From Crossaster papposus (taxonomy: Eukaryota; Echinodermata; Asteroidea; Velatida; Solasteridae): a stretch of 64,000 nucleotides of DNA. This document shows, piece after piece, positions 46,230 to 57,625 of this stretch; positions within the stretch are counted from its first letter, which is position 1, and each line of letters opens with the position of its first letter. Both the position numbers and the translations under genes were made by a program. The notes below the pieces were generated by a model that saw nothing but the letters and a program-made list of their open reading frames with translations, was not told the DNA's origin and ran no database searches. The stretch covers positions 1 to 64,000 of the forward strand of contig JBAIAA010000871.1 in assembly GCA_037893245.1 (NCBI GenBank), read 5' to 3'.

Positions 46230-47853
46230 ATGGGCGTCATTCGCATCGCACTCCTCCTTGGGCGGGCGTAGCCCTGGGTAAGTTGTTGATCAAGTTTGCG
46301 TGCCGAAACTCAAACCTCTATTATTAGACTAGGTTTGTGTTTGGTAAACAAATGGGTTTTTTTCCTGACGATTTCTAAGATTTAGAATACTTGCATAGTT
46401 TTGTCTAAAGACAACTGAGGGGGCACCGTAGTGGATCGAGAGCACCAAGATTCATTCTCGCACAAAAACAAAAATTAACACAAAACGCCCAGTTTTATTA
46501 AAAGTGGTTGTTGTGTGGATGTTTATATCCTACTTTTAAATGCTCTTTTCGATTAACATAATTTACGTTTTGTAGCCCAATTGGGCGCTTCTAGGCAGTA
46601 GTTCGGTTAAAATAATTATTGTTTACATACACTAAGAATTTTCTTTTATTTTATTTCCCTTTATAACAGCCATCAATGCCGATCCACACGAAGGTAAGTT
46701 CTTAGTTTGTAACATATCTGGTCGTATATAGTTCGCATACATATTCATTCAAAACAAGTGTAACTATTTCTGAATTAACTACAACAAAATAAGGTGAATT
46801 TTTAAATTGTTTGATTGTGCAGATACTCCCTATCATTGGCCTAATTATAAATCCCTTTAAGTTTCAATTAATTTCACTCAAGCATTAATGTACAATAGTC
46901 AATTTATCACAACAATTTTTGCAAACTGTCACTAATTTTATTGTCTTCATCAATTTCAATTCTGTGTTATGTAAGCCAACTCACTACATTTGTAATTTAT
47001 ATTTACACAGACATGCATACGCCTTCTGAGCGACCCACAGGCTTGCCTAAGCCTTCTGGGAGACCTCCAGGCTTGCCTAAGCCTTCTGGACGGCCACCAG
47101 GCTTGCCTCTGCCTTCCGGGGGACCACCAGACATGCATAAGCCTTCTGAGCGACCCACAGGCGTTCCTAAGCCTTCTGGACGACCACCAGGCTTGCCTCT
47201 GCCTCCTGGGGGACCACCTAACATGCATAAGCCTTCTGAGCGACCCACAGGCTTTCCTAAGCCTTCTGGGCGACCACCAGGCTTGCCTCGGCCTTCTGGG
47301 GGACCACCAGACATGCATAAGCCTTTGAGCGACCCACAGGCTTGCCTAAGCCTTCTGGACGACCACCAGGCTTGCCTAGGCCTTCCGCACGACAACGGGC
47401 TTGCCTAGACCTTCTGGGGGACCAACAAACATGCATAGGCCTTTTGAGCGACCCACCAGTTTTCCTAAGCTTTTTGGACGACCTCCAGGCTTGCCTAAGC
47501 CTTCTGAGCGACCCACATGCTTGCCAGGCAACGGTATGTACCTCTTGTTTGACATTTCGTTAAATTTGACAGTATTATATCCAGGTACTAGTTCAATTGA
47601 TTTTAATTTAAATACCCGGACACGCCGACTTATGCTGGTCCACAAGAAATGTACCAAATAATATTGTGTATACTTTATTTCTGTGTATGTACATACAATT
47701 CTGGAACAAGTTTGAACTGGTCTGTTTATTAACTAAACAATTTTGTTTTCATTTATTTCATCTACAGCGCTAATAAGTTGCGACGTCGCATGGCTTGACA
47801 CGGCGGGTCACATGAAAGCGACTGATCAACACGTGACCCGTGTACATGTGTAG
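46230..47853 (+). CDS. Candidate secreted Pro-rich tandem-repeat protein, four exons, three one-base lesions
   Basis: Exon 1 (46230-46277) starts MGVIRIALLLG, a signal-peptide core, but meets an in-frame TAG at codon 14. A single missing G in the GGGCGGGCG run explains it. Exon 2 (46670-46693, 24 nt) follows AACAG. Exon 3 (47011-47533) is made of near-identical units with the motifs HKPSERPTG, LPKPSGRPPG and LPLPSGGPPD. Exon 4 (47768-47853) follows CTACAG and ends in TAG. All junctions are phase 1, so units could be exchanged freely. Two further one-base deletions in exon 3, near 47325 and 47395, shift the repeat into the other two frames. The protein would be extracellular, with a disordered, Pro/Gly-rich body like matrix, mucus or adhesive proteins, but I do not recognise the family. 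It is either a young pseudogene or an intact gene with sequence errors. Confidence 0.6.
47011..47533 (+). repeat. Coding tandem repeat (about 120-bp higher-order unit)
   Basis: Units open with ATGCATAAGCCTTCTGAGCG and contain GGCTTGCCTAAGCCTTCTGG. They recur from about 47013, 47132, 47224, 47312 and 47430, with 30-bp sub-units inside them. Confidence 0.88.
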
Positions 47854-47979
47854 CAACCAGGCACAATTATTAGCCTTTTTCTTAAACTAAATCCGATATT
47901 TAATCATACAATATGTAATCTTAGCAAAATGTTTATTCTAAATCACCCCAGAAATGTTGCCCAGCGAAATCAGTTTTGT

Positions 47980-48780
47980 ACACTGTTTCATGAATATGTA
48001 TTCACGTCCAATGGCTTAACCAATCAGAGTTCGAATTAATATTCCTGTCTGGGGTCTTTTTCTCGTGTAAAAGTGTGCGTTTTTCGCGCTCACTCTCTCG
48101 CCTGACCTATGTATCAGAGTTAACTTCAATGTTGTTTTCCTCTGCCGATTTTACGAATTGTATGAGTTTATCATACCTTGTTCACACTAACTTTTGCTAC
48201 TAAGCTTCGTGTAGTGAACCAGCGATCAGTTTGTGTATATTACGACAGCTAAGTCGCCTCAAGAAAGTGACATTCTAACTGTTTTGGAACACCGTGTTTT
48301 CTTGAGCATTTGACCTGCGACGCCATCTTTGGTGTTCACCACATGCGTGCGTGGCAACAGTATTAGCGTATCGTCGTGCAGCACGCGCCGACTGTACTGG
48401 GGACTACTGTTGTGAATTGGACAACATACCAGGACGACTTCAACGTCTAGAATACAGTACAGACAGTATTTCTCGCTCAGCTCCATTCCGGATTCTGGCC
48501 CAGCTAGCCTACTACTGAATCATCAGCGGACGCTTACTGTTTCGCCTGTCCAGTTTTCCGTCAGCAGCCTCGTCCTGTTTTGCAGCGGTCACGAACAGTC
48601 GCGACGCGTGAGAGAGCAGTTTTTACGCCGACGTCACATCACACCGCGGAGTTCCTGACCTTTTCGCAATCGAGAGACCGCTACTTCCAGTTCCACTGTG
48701 GACTTTTCGTTCAGCAAAGTTTCGTCGCAGAACACTTACACTCTACGTCCCACTCGAGAGCACCGATTAGTTAGTTGTTT
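47980..48780 (+). promoter_or_regulatory. Promoter-like, CpG-richer interval
   Basis: Two CCAAT boxes in TCCAATGGCTTAACCAATCAG at 48007 and a local rise in CpG through 48780 contrast with the AT-rich flanks. No coding exon is found. It could be a promoter with a non-coding first exon or an unrecognised LTR. Confidence 0.25.
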
Positions 48781-50920
48781 ATCTCAAATGTGTATAACGT
48801 TTTCAATTGTATTTTAGATCTTTTGTATACTGATTCGTAAATCATTTTGAATTGATAATCACTTAATCTGTGCGCATTATTGCATTGAATTGGTCAACAG
48901 AAGCCAGACCAATTTTGGTACTTCATTTGAGAAGTATTTACTTGCTAATGCTAATACTATAGTGTGATTTATCCTTTGTCATTGTTTTGTGTGGCAAAGG
49001 GTGTGTTGTTTTTGTATAATCAACACTGTAGAAGAGATTTAAGTTTACTAGATTAAATTACTTTGAATTGTTCATGTGTGCCTGATCATTTAATTTCTTG
49101 CACGTGGGATCGCACAGTAAAGCGTAGGGTTCCTTCTTATAATTTTGTTTGATCGATTCCTTTCCATTTCCCCCATTTTGGAGGCATCCTTTTTGAATCG
49201 GTTCTCCCTTTAGAAAACATATCCCTACACATGTACTTAGATAGCTAGGACTTTTAACTGCACGAAGCACAGGCATTTATTTTGGAAAATATTGTTAAAT
49301 TATACATAATATGGCAACTTACATTTTGTGACGTTTGAAAGTAACAATACATTTAAGATATTAGTTTGAAAAGAAAGGTGGTAGGTATATGTTTGAACAA
49401 TCATGTAACCGTATTTTGGGAGTGAAAATACCATAAAAAGCACAATTTATTTTGAAAACCCTGCACTTGAAGGAACTGGGCTAATATTTGTTTGTCAAAA
49501 GTTATGAGTTTTACCTAGTTCTGGCCAAGATAATAGTATAACATTTGAAATCTGCATTTTTATTGCGTCTCTGATTTGTGGACTTCTTTTATTATATTCT
49601 TCAAAATAACAGCATGCCAGAAGTAATAATTTCACTTAGAGTTAGAAGTCATTACATCAAGTAAGCATTTGAACAACAATTTAAATAATACGAAGTGCAA
49701 TAAAGTCCTATATAGTTCAGCAAGCATATAAGTACCTTTCTCGTCTGCCGTTTTGTTCTTGGTGACATTGGATGTTTAGGGCTAGTCAAGAAAAACAAGC
49801 TTTCTGTGGACCTCCAGCTACATTTGTAATTTAAAATTTCAAGTGCACAGCTATGTGTTGCCTGAAGTTCAATCTTGACCTTTGTGCAAGAGATTTACAC
49901 CGCCTTAGTTTTATCATGGCAACATAATGTATAAATTCTCATTAAAAACGCTCTTAAAGACATAGTTCAGACATGTTTCCAATGTTCAAATGAAAGTTTA
50001 GTTTCTAACATACCAGGTAAGCCTATTACTAGTAATACATGTATATGGGTAGTCCATTTTACGTGATGTCCTAGCTAACAAGTGTGGCGGGGGTTGGAGT
50101 CATTGGTTATATGGGGTGTTAAATAACCCTCAACAGTTTTGGTTCGGCTGATGTTGTCTGACATATTCAGCTGTGGAACGGTGGTCGAAAAGGCTAAGGA
50201 AGATTTGCATTGATAATCAAACAGCACATGGAGAGAAATAAAACTAAAAGCATCATAAGTACACTGTACGGTGATCTAATCCTAACACATGAAATCAATA
50301 ATTAGAGAAATAAACAGATTATGATATAAACTTGCGCGATTAAATAATACAATTACTTGTGCATGTAAACCAGTACATAATTTCCTAGTAGGCCAAGTGG
50401 GTTCTGTTAAGAACAAACATCGAGCCGAAAAATATTACTAGTGACAGTAGCGAGATATTCTCAGCAGACCAGAATACAGATAAAACCACCTTATTTACAT
50501 GACACTTACTGATACTTACGAGGAGGACGTTGAGGCATCTTCCAAAACTTTTGCAGAAGTTGAAGTGTAAAATTAATTTTCTTCAGTCACAGTGTGGGCT
50601 CTATTGTCACACGCCTATGGTTTCTTGTACCCTATTGAGGTACAGCAGCAGACACAACAGATGGGCGCTGTTCGAGTTGGGTAAAGTCTTTCAATTAACC
50701 AAACCAACTAAACCAAACCAAGCAAACTTTCCTTCCATTTTCAAATCTACATGTAGTAAGTTTCAAACTACAGTATTGATGTTTTCGGATATTTGGTTAT
50801 TTGTTGTTGAGGATTTTACATCGACTTCAATACGGTTAGAATGATTCTTTAAAAAGATTGCTCAAAGCTAAATGTTCTCTTTATCTATTTAATCGTCTTG
50901 GTGTGGTTCATCATGTGAAG
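48781..50920. other. No recognisable gene
   Basis: AT-rich sequence. The open frame at 50530-50844 has no domain. Confidence 0.5.
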
Positions 50921-50924
50921 TTAA

Positions 50925-51295
50925 GAATGTTTCAAAAATGTCGCTTGTGTGCGGTTTCTCATTGGTGTGGATCATCTGGTGTCGCTTGAAGTGTCCACTT
51001 TGAACGATTTTCCACAGATGTCGCAAGTGTAGGGTTTCTCATTGTTGTGGGTCATCTAGTGCCGCTTGAAGTTTCCAATCCATGCAAACGATTTTCCACA
51101 GATTTTGCATGTGTATGGTTTCTCATTGGTGTGGGTCATCTGGTGTCGCTTGAGGTATCCATTATGCGTAAATGATTTTCCACAGATGTCGCATGCGTAC
51201 GGTTTCTCATTGGTGTGGGTCATCTGGTTCAGCTTGCTGTTTCCATTGTGCGTAAATGATTTTCCGCAGATGTCGCAAAAGTAGCTTTGGCGACT
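50925..51295 (-). pseudogene. Decayed C2H2 fingers downstream of the zinc-finger gene
   Basis: On the minus strand four more finger modules follow the stop of the main frame. The first has Asn for a zinc-binding His (KLNQMTH) and the second is intact (CDICGKSFTHNGYLKRHQMTH). The third has a stop in its helix (NFKRH-stop-MTH) and the fourth is frameshifted inside the finger. They are remnants of a longer array or of a neighbouring duplicate. Confidence 0.85.
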
Positions 51296-51332
51296 TGTGA
51301 CTCAATTTTATTTGTTGGGTTTGATCCCAAAA

Positions 51333-52901
51333 TTATCGATCTCTTTCATTGCTGTTGGTGTGGTCCATCTTCGTGTGGTGTCGCTTGAGGTCTCCATTCT
51401 GCCTGAACGATTTTCCACAGATGTCGCAAGCGTATGGCTTCTCAGTGGTGTGGGTCATCTGGTGTCGGTTGAGGGTTTCCCTCTGATTGAATGATTTTCC
51501 ACAGATGTCGCATGTGTACGGTTTCTCATTGGTGTGGGTCATCTGGTGTTGCTTGAGGTTTCCATTGTACGTGAATGATTTTCCACAGATGTCGCACGTG
51601 TACGGTTTCTCATTGGTGTGGGTCATCTGGTGTTGCCTGAGGTTTTCACTTTGCTTAAACGATTTTCCACAGATGTCACATGTGTATGGTTTCTCATTGG
51701 TGTGGGTCATCTGGTGTCGCTTGAGGTGTCCATTGTGCCTGAACGATTTTCCACAGATGTCGCATGCGTACGGTTTCTCATTGGTGTGGGTCATCTGATG
51801 TCGCTTGCGGTTTCCATTGTTCGTGAATGATTTTCCACAGATGTCGCATGTGTATGGTTTCTCATTGTTGTGGGTCATCTGGTGTCGGTTGAGGGTTTCC
51901 CTCTGATTGAATGATTTTCCACAGATGTCGCATGTGTACGGTTTCTCATTGGTGTGGGTCATCTGGTGTTGCTTGAGGTTTCCATTTTGCGTGAATGATT
52001 TTCCACAGATGTCGCATGTGTACGGTTTCTCATTGGTGTGGGTCATCTGGTGTCGCTTGAGGTCTCGATTTTGCGTAAATGATTTTCCGCAGATGTCGCA
52101 TGTGTACGGTTTCTCATTGGTGTGGGTCATCTGGTGTTGCTTGAGGTTTCCATTGTACGTGAATGATTTTCCACAGATGTCGCATGCGTACGGTTTCTCA
52201 TTGGTATGGGTCATCTGGTGTCGCTTGAGGTCTCGATTGTGCGTAAATGATTTTCCGCAGATGTCGCATGTGTACGGTTTCTCATTGGTGTGGGTCATCT
52301 GGTGTTGCTTGAGGTTTCCATTGTGCGTGAATGATTTTCCACAGATGTCGCATGCGTACGGTTTCTCATTGGTATGGGTCATCTGGTGTCGCTTGAGGTC
52401 TCGATTGTGCGTAAATGATTTTCCGCAGATGTCGCATGTGTACGGTTTCTCATTGGTGTGGGTCATCTGGTGTTGCTTGAGGTTTCCATTGTACGTGAAT
52501 GATTTTCCACAGATGTCGCATGTGTACGGTTTCTCATTGGTGTGGGTCAAAATATGGTGTCGCTTTAGGTTTCCATTATGTGCAAATGATTGTCCACAGA
52601 TGTCACATGTGTACGGTTTCTCATTGATGTGGATTATTTGATGTCGCTTGAGGTTAGATTTTAATGTAAAGGTTTGGCTGCAGATGTCGCATGAGTGCCC
52701 CTTCTTCTTGATATGCATTTTACATGAAAAACTAGGACTCATTTCGGCAATGATTTGACCGTGTCTTAATTGCTGTCTCCTCCAAACTAGCAGTCTCGTC
52801 TGCATCAGACTCTTCAAAATGTTCAAAGAAAAAAAAAAGAGCAAAAAGTGAGTTTCTACTAAAAAAATAGGTGTCGTCACTCTGTAATTATTTGCATACA
52901 C
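51333..52901 (-). CDS. C2H2 zinc-finger protein, 16 fingers
   Basis: Sixteen consecutive fingers from about residue 69 to the end follow the C-x2-C-x12-H-x3-H pattern (CDICGKSF...LKRHQMTH), joined by HTNEKPY linkers, a variant of TGEKP. Finger 2 has one extra residue between its histidines and the last has a longer spacing. Such proteins bind DNA in the nucleus; no KRAB, BTB or SCAN domain is visible. The frame is open from 52901, but its first 30 residues look like intron (a T-rich tract ending in TTTTGAAG near 52815). Met33 (52805) or Met54 is a more likely first residue in this exon. Upstream in the +1 frame, DADETASLEETAIK reads like protein, so the exon may start in another frame with a shift. 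Finger helices are highly homogenised (THNRDLKRH, THNGNLKQH, NQRETLNRH). Confidence 0.9.
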   Translation of the reverse strand: MYANNYRVTTPIFLVETHFLLFFFSLNILKSLMQTRLLVWRRQQLRHGQIIAEMSPSFSCKMHIKKKGHSCDICSQTFTLKSNLKRHQIIHINEKPYTCDICGQSFAHNGNLKRHHILTHTNEKPYTCDICGKSFTYNGNLKQHQMTHTNEKPYTCDICGKSFTHNRDLKRHQMTHTNEKPYACDICGKSFTHNGNLKQHQMTHTNEKPYTCDICGKSFTHNRDLKRHQMTHTNEKPYACDICGKSFTYNGNLKQHQMTHTNEKPYTCDICGKSFTQNRDLKRHQMTHTNEKPYTCDICGKSFTQNGNLKQHQMTHTNEKPYTCDICGKSFNQRETLNRHQMTHNNEKPYTCDICGKSFTNNGNRKRHQMTHTNEKPYACDICGKSFRHNGHLKRHQMTHTNEKPYTCDICGKSFKQSENLRQHQMTHTNEKPYTCDICGKSFTYNGNLKQHQMTHTNEKPYTCDICGKSFNQRETLNRHQMTHTTEKPYACDICGKSFRQNGDLKRHHTKMDHTNSNERDR

Positions 52902-53870
52902 AGTACATTTAGCGGCTTAATTAGGGTAAATTATTTAAGGTACTTAATTTTTTTAAGGGGTACAATTATTTTTCGACTCGTCGCACCGGTCGACTCATCC
53001 AACAGAAGTGCTTAGCACAAAATAGGTCAAAACTCCACATGCTTTTCATTAAAAAAAAACCAGCAGAATACCAGTCACAAACAATGAATATCAACTGAAA
53101 TTTTGGTTTGTAACCCCGTTTTTTCCAAGGAAATTGTTTCAACTAAACAAATATGTTGGTGCTATTCTAAACAAAACATTAACAGTAACGTTTTATGAAC
53201 GTGACCTCTGCTGGTTCTAAGCATAGTCGAGGTATGGAGGAGAATACGACTCGCAACAGAAAATCATTTTATCGGTTTTTACCTTGTTGAAGAAGTCAAG
53301 GCACAAATTCAGAATACCCCGCCACTCAAATGCCCACTTCGTATCCGGATAATACGCGCTGTATGTACAGCTGGGGATCCGTACAGCTAGCGAGTGTTCA
53401 CGATAAACGATTATTTTTCGGAGGCTAGATATGGGCCAGAGATATAAAATGCCCGCGAAAACTGCGCCCTCTACCGGTATTGGTGTCCGAGGTCCATTCC
53501 ATTAAACATTCCGGGGGCTGGGTACGTTGCGCTGGAGGGGTGACGGTTTGTTTTAAATTAAGCGAGTTCCAGGGTATCCCTTGGCGGGATGTTTGTTTGT
53601 TTTTGTTTGTTCTCACTTCTCTGGTTTCTCCCATAGATAACAGTGTGGGCGATAAACAAATTAAATTAAACAACGTCATTTTTAATTGTGGGTCTTCATA
53701 ACGTAAAAATGAGAGGGGCGGTTGTGTGGCGAAAAGAGGAAGATCTCCCAGGCTCAAAACAGATTCTTCATAATCAGAAGTTAAGGGAGAAATTGTTTTC
53801 GAGCCTGTTTAAAATAACGATCAAAAGAGATGGTTTTTCAAAAAATCGTCCAACTATTTGGTAGGCAAGA
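52902..53870. other. Upstream region of the zinc-finger gene
   Basis: On the minus strand a possible 5' non-coding exon ends at 53284 with AACAAG before GTAAAA, about 480 bases upstream of the coding exon. A TTTTATATC TATA-like box lies near 53440. No other gene is seen; ORFs at 53425-53757 overlap both strands without domains. Confidence 0.3.
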
Positions 53871-53904
53871 AGAGTAGCTATCGTAATGATGAAGTTTATC
53901 TTAT

Positions 53905-54142
53905 GGCAAACACGCCTTCTCACACTCTGCTGCTGAACTTTGGAACAGTCTCCCAATTAGTGTCCGTGACTCTACTTGTGTTGTTACATTTAAGAGTAAA
54001 TTTAAAACTTATCTTTTTCCTAAATAGTAGATTTAAGTTTTGTTCTAGTTTGTTTTAATTTATCCTTTCTTTTGTTATGCGCTTTGATCATGTTTTGGAA
54101 AAGCGCAGTATATATAAATGCCTGTTATTATTATTATTATTA
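53905..54142 (+). mobile_element. 3' end of a LINE with (ATT)n tail
   Basis: With one frame change it reads ELWNSLPISVRDSTCVVTFK then FKTYLF-stop, the usual C-terminus of CR1/Jockey-like LINEs. It ends in AAGCGCAGTATATAAATG and five ATT repeats. It is severely 5'-truncated, as is common for LINE insertions. Confidence 0.8.
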
Positions 54143-54373
54143 AGAAACATTCAACATGAAAACTTATTCGACATCATCTTTTAACATTATTATCTGCTCA
54201 CTGAATGTTTAGTCAACCCCCCAAGACCCCATTTACGTCAAATACAATTAAAACCCAAACATGATACGCGTACATGGTAACATTTACGTTTATACTCAAA
54301 GATATAGTTGCGGTAAAGTAATCGATAATCGAGACGAGCGTTTAACGTTAATAAAACAAATTTATATAAAAAT

Positions 54374-55525
54374 GTGTTGTTCACTAATAAAAACATGACG
54401 ACCATTATGTACACCACGTCAGATTTCTGCCCAACAGTCCGTCCAGCGACTCATCACAGGCAGCGCACCCCACTACCGTCACAGGAGGAGGAATGGCGCA
54501 GATATCGGGTACTAGTAACGCACAACAAGCGGAACCCATATATAATAACACCATTAACTATGTTGAGGCGATTACTGACAGGCCGCCAAACAGCTGTTTC
54601 TTTTACCACAAATAATTTCTTGGCTAATAATGATCACAGTTTTATCACCCTTGACAAGTTTAAAAAGGTTAGAGGCTTAAAAATTGCTCATCTAAATATA
54701 CAAAGCCTGAGACCCAAAATTGATCAGTTGCGTCTTCTCATGACTGAGCATGAAATTCATATTTTCACCTTGAGTGAAACCTGGCTTCATGATGGTATTA
54801 CCAACACAGAAGTCAATATTGATAACTTCACTTTGATTCGTGCTGACCGTATAGGTCCTGATAACCACGGAGGTGTTGCATGTTATATTTCGAATGATAT
54901 TTCTCATTGTGTTATGACTCGAGAAAACTATGACACCGAATCTTGCTGGGTGGAAATAAGTCTAAATAAAAGTAAGCCTATTATTTTAGTGGTTGCGTAC
55001 CTTCCGAACAAAAAACCGGAACATCTTTTGAAATTAAAGTATGATATTACTAACAAGTGTATTCATGGTAACCATGAATTAATTGTTGCCGGTGATTTTA
55101 ACTTAAATATGTTTGATAATGCAGAACGTAAAAAAGTTAATGACTTTTGCTGTGAGTTGCAGTTATCTCAACTAGTTAACAGTCCTACAAGAGTCAATTG
55201 TACTTCCAGTACTTGCATTGACCTTTTTATGACATCTCACGCTAAGAATATTAATGTAATTAATGTTATTCCTCTTGGTATCAGTGACCACAGTATGGTT
55301 TTATGTAACAGGAAAATCAATGTTAATCTTAAAGCTCCTCCCAGGGTCTCAACAGTCAGAAATTTCAAAAAATGTAATGAAGATCGGTTTCTAGAAGACA
55401 TGCTTCGCATGCCTTGGCATTTGATTGAAAACGTCACTGATATTGATGTTGCTTGGGACACCTGGGAACAAATGTTTAACGATGTTTGCAATATACATGC
55501 TCCAATGCTCCATATAGGCAGATAA
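54374..55525 (+). pseudogene. LINE endonuclease domain
   Basis: APE-type endonuclease with IAHLNIQSLRPKI, FTLSETWLHDG (catalytic Glu), GGVACYI, ILVVAYLPNKK, VAGDFNLN (catalytic Asp), CIDLFMTS and GISDHSMV (terminal His). It nicks the target to start target-primed reverse transcription. All listed residues are intact; the frame ends early at 55525 through a shift just before the RT linker. Confidence 0.9.
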
Positions 55526-56079
55526 GGCAGAAGAGAAACTCCATGGCACCCTGGATGACTAAAGATATGCTGGACCTTGGACGTAAACGTGACTTTCTGC
55601 GATCTAAAGCGCAAAAAAAAGGTAACCCCAACGATTGGCATGCTGCCAAACAATTGCGCAACCAAGCTAATAACTTGGCTAAGCGTTTAAAGAAGAATTA
55701 TTATGAAAACGCCATTGCCAATAATGCAGGCAGCTCTAGGAAAATGTGTTCATTAGCCAAAGAGGCAAGTTCCATTAAGAAAACGGCTACTTTGCCAACT
55801 AGTGCAAACGTTGACAAACATAAGCTTGCTGACATTAATAATTATTTTGTCAGTATTGGCTCGGATTTAGCACACAAATTTGAAGTCCACGCCAATCTTA
55901 GTCACAATGAACCTAATTCTGCTACCACACAGGACACCAATGTGTTTAATTTTGCTCCTACTACAGCTTATTTTGTAAAGGAACAAATTAAACACATGGA
56001 CTCTTCTACTGCAACAGGACTTGATGGAATATCTTCTAAATTTCTTAAGATTGCCTGTCCTGCAATCTGTCCTTCTTTA
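55486..56079 (+). pseudogene. LINE linker to RT start
   Basis: Continues the same protein in the next frame: NSMAPWMTKDMLDLGRKRD, then LNKR-like basic helices, INNYFVSIGSDLA and SSTATGLDGISSKFLKIACP, the fingers region before the RT. It stops where the MITE is inserted. Confidence 0.88.
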
Positions 56080-56081
56080 TA

Positions 56082-56318
56082 ACCAGTTCGCGCCGGATGA
56101 CGTATATAAACGCAAAAATTTCCCCAAATTCAAAACGGATGACGAATAAATACGCCAAGTTCAAGTTCGGAAATGTATGTCAGCAGCGCGCAAGGCCGGA
56201 AATGCGTGGGTGTGCTACCCAGCACTATCGGCCTGAACACGCTTCGGATCGAGTTTCGTTAAAAATAATCCCGCCCGTCGGCTCGGCGATGTAAAAATAA
56301 TCCCGGCGCGAACTGGTT
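56082..56318. mobile_element. CCAGTTCGCGCCGG-family MITE inside the LINE
   Basis: Starts ACCAGTTCGCGCCGGATG and ends CCCGGCGCGAACTGGT. Removing it with one TTA or TTAA rejoins the LINE frame as PSL-TYLINKSLAEG. The junctions carry one or two extra bases. Confidence 0.92.
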
Positions 56319-56321
56319 TTA

Positions 56322-56877
56322 ACTTATCTTATAAATAAATCTTTGGCTGAAGGTATCGTGCCACAAGGATGGAAAACGGCAAAGGTTACTCCTGTTTTTA
56401 AAAGCGGTAATCAGGAAGAGTATTCCAATTATAGACCGATCTCTGTTTTACCATCAGTTAGTAAAATCCTTGAGAGAGCAGTGTACAACCAGCTGTTTAG
56501 TTTTCTTAATACTATATTAACTTCTTTGTTACAGTACAGTCTGGTTTTAGACCACGCCACTCCACACAAACTGCAGTCCTAGATGTCACGGATCACTTAT
56601 TAAATAACATGGATTCTGGTAAGGTGACAGGTGTTGTGTTTTTAGATCTCAAGAAAGCCTTTGATACCGTTGACCATAACATTCTTCTTTCCAAACTTCT
56701 TAGCTGTGGTGTCAAGGGTCTTGAATTGAATTGGTTTGTCTCTTACCTTTCAGGAAGAAAACAGTCCACTCAAATCATCAGTGGCATTAATTCACCTCTT
56801 GCTAATGTCAGTGTTGGGGTCCCACAGGGATCTATTTTAGGGCCTCTTCTTTTTATTCTTTTTATTAACAGCCTTCC
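56322..56877 (+). pseudogene. LINE reverse transcriptase core, first part
   Basis: GWKTAKVTPVFKSGNQEEYS, NYRPISVLPSVSKILERAVY, a shift near 56540, then GVVFLDLKKAFDTVDHNIL (first catalytic Asp pair) and VGVPQGSILGPLLFILFINS, cut at SLP by the next insertion. Confidence 0.9.
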
Positions 56878-57625
56878 AGGGGGGGGGGGGGGGGCGGAGG
56901 GGGGGCCCAACAAAGTGCGCCACCAACGTTGAAATGTATCTCATTCATTCTTCCACGCTCATGAGCCACACATCTCACACAGTAAATACGTATAGATCGC
57001 TACCGCGAAGCGCACCATTGAAACACGTACAAATTTGCTCCGTGCTCGCTCTCCGAATTCAGTGATTCATATAACGTCCGCAAAGCCACGTACACAGGCA
57101 CGATCTACACGAATTTTGTTTGGGGCGATGTCATTTTCTGTCATTTTCGTTCGAAAACAACACGATAAAACGCAAGGGGTTCACAGGCAATTTTTTTAAA
57201 AAATTCAGTATATCACTGCTACATCCTTTTTTAACGTAGGCCTATCCATAGAAAAAAAGGAGTGGGTTCGAAGCACGATTTTTCACAATTTATCGATTAT
57301 TATTGCCCTTTTTAGGGGAGGTATTTGTTAACGTCGTTTGAGTATTTGTGCACAATCTCCACGCGCATCAACGGTACGTCAACGCTTAATTTTTTTCGAC
57401 TGCTTTTTTCATTTTCAATACAATTTTTGTCATTGGATGATAAAAATCAAGGTAAATAACAACCTTTTACAACTACAAAAGACAAGATGTAAAGATTGGA
57501 TGCCAAAAACTCTTTATTGTTTGCGTAAGAAAATTGTTCCCCCCTATTTTGAGGATGGACGGTACATCAGCGTTTCGCAATCACAGTCTCGAAGGGCCCC
57601 CCCCCCCCCCCCCCCCCCCCCCCTG
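56878..57625. mobile_element. 748-bp insertion with poly-G and poly-C ends and 9-bp target duplication
   Basis: It begins AGGGGG (poly-G) and ends poly-C then CTG, so the ends are inverted (CAGGGGG). CAGCCTTCC flanks it at 56869-56877 and 57626-57634. No transposase is found. A 9-bp duplication suits Mutator-like or Merlin-type transposases. Removing it with one copy of the duplication restores the RT frame exactly (NSLP-SSIALPG). Confidence 0.82.

Noticed and set aside
46956..47395. Minus-strand frames rich in Trp-Ser-Pro-Arg or Gly-Gly-Arg-Pro across the repeat exon
   Set aside because: Shadows of the plus-strand Pro-rich repeat, which has the promoter, signal peptide and splice sites.
51907..52641. 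Long plus-strand open frame repeating FPQMSHVYGFSLVWVIWC
   Set aside because: It is the exact antisense of the zinc-finger array and stays open only because the finger repeat length is a multiple of three.
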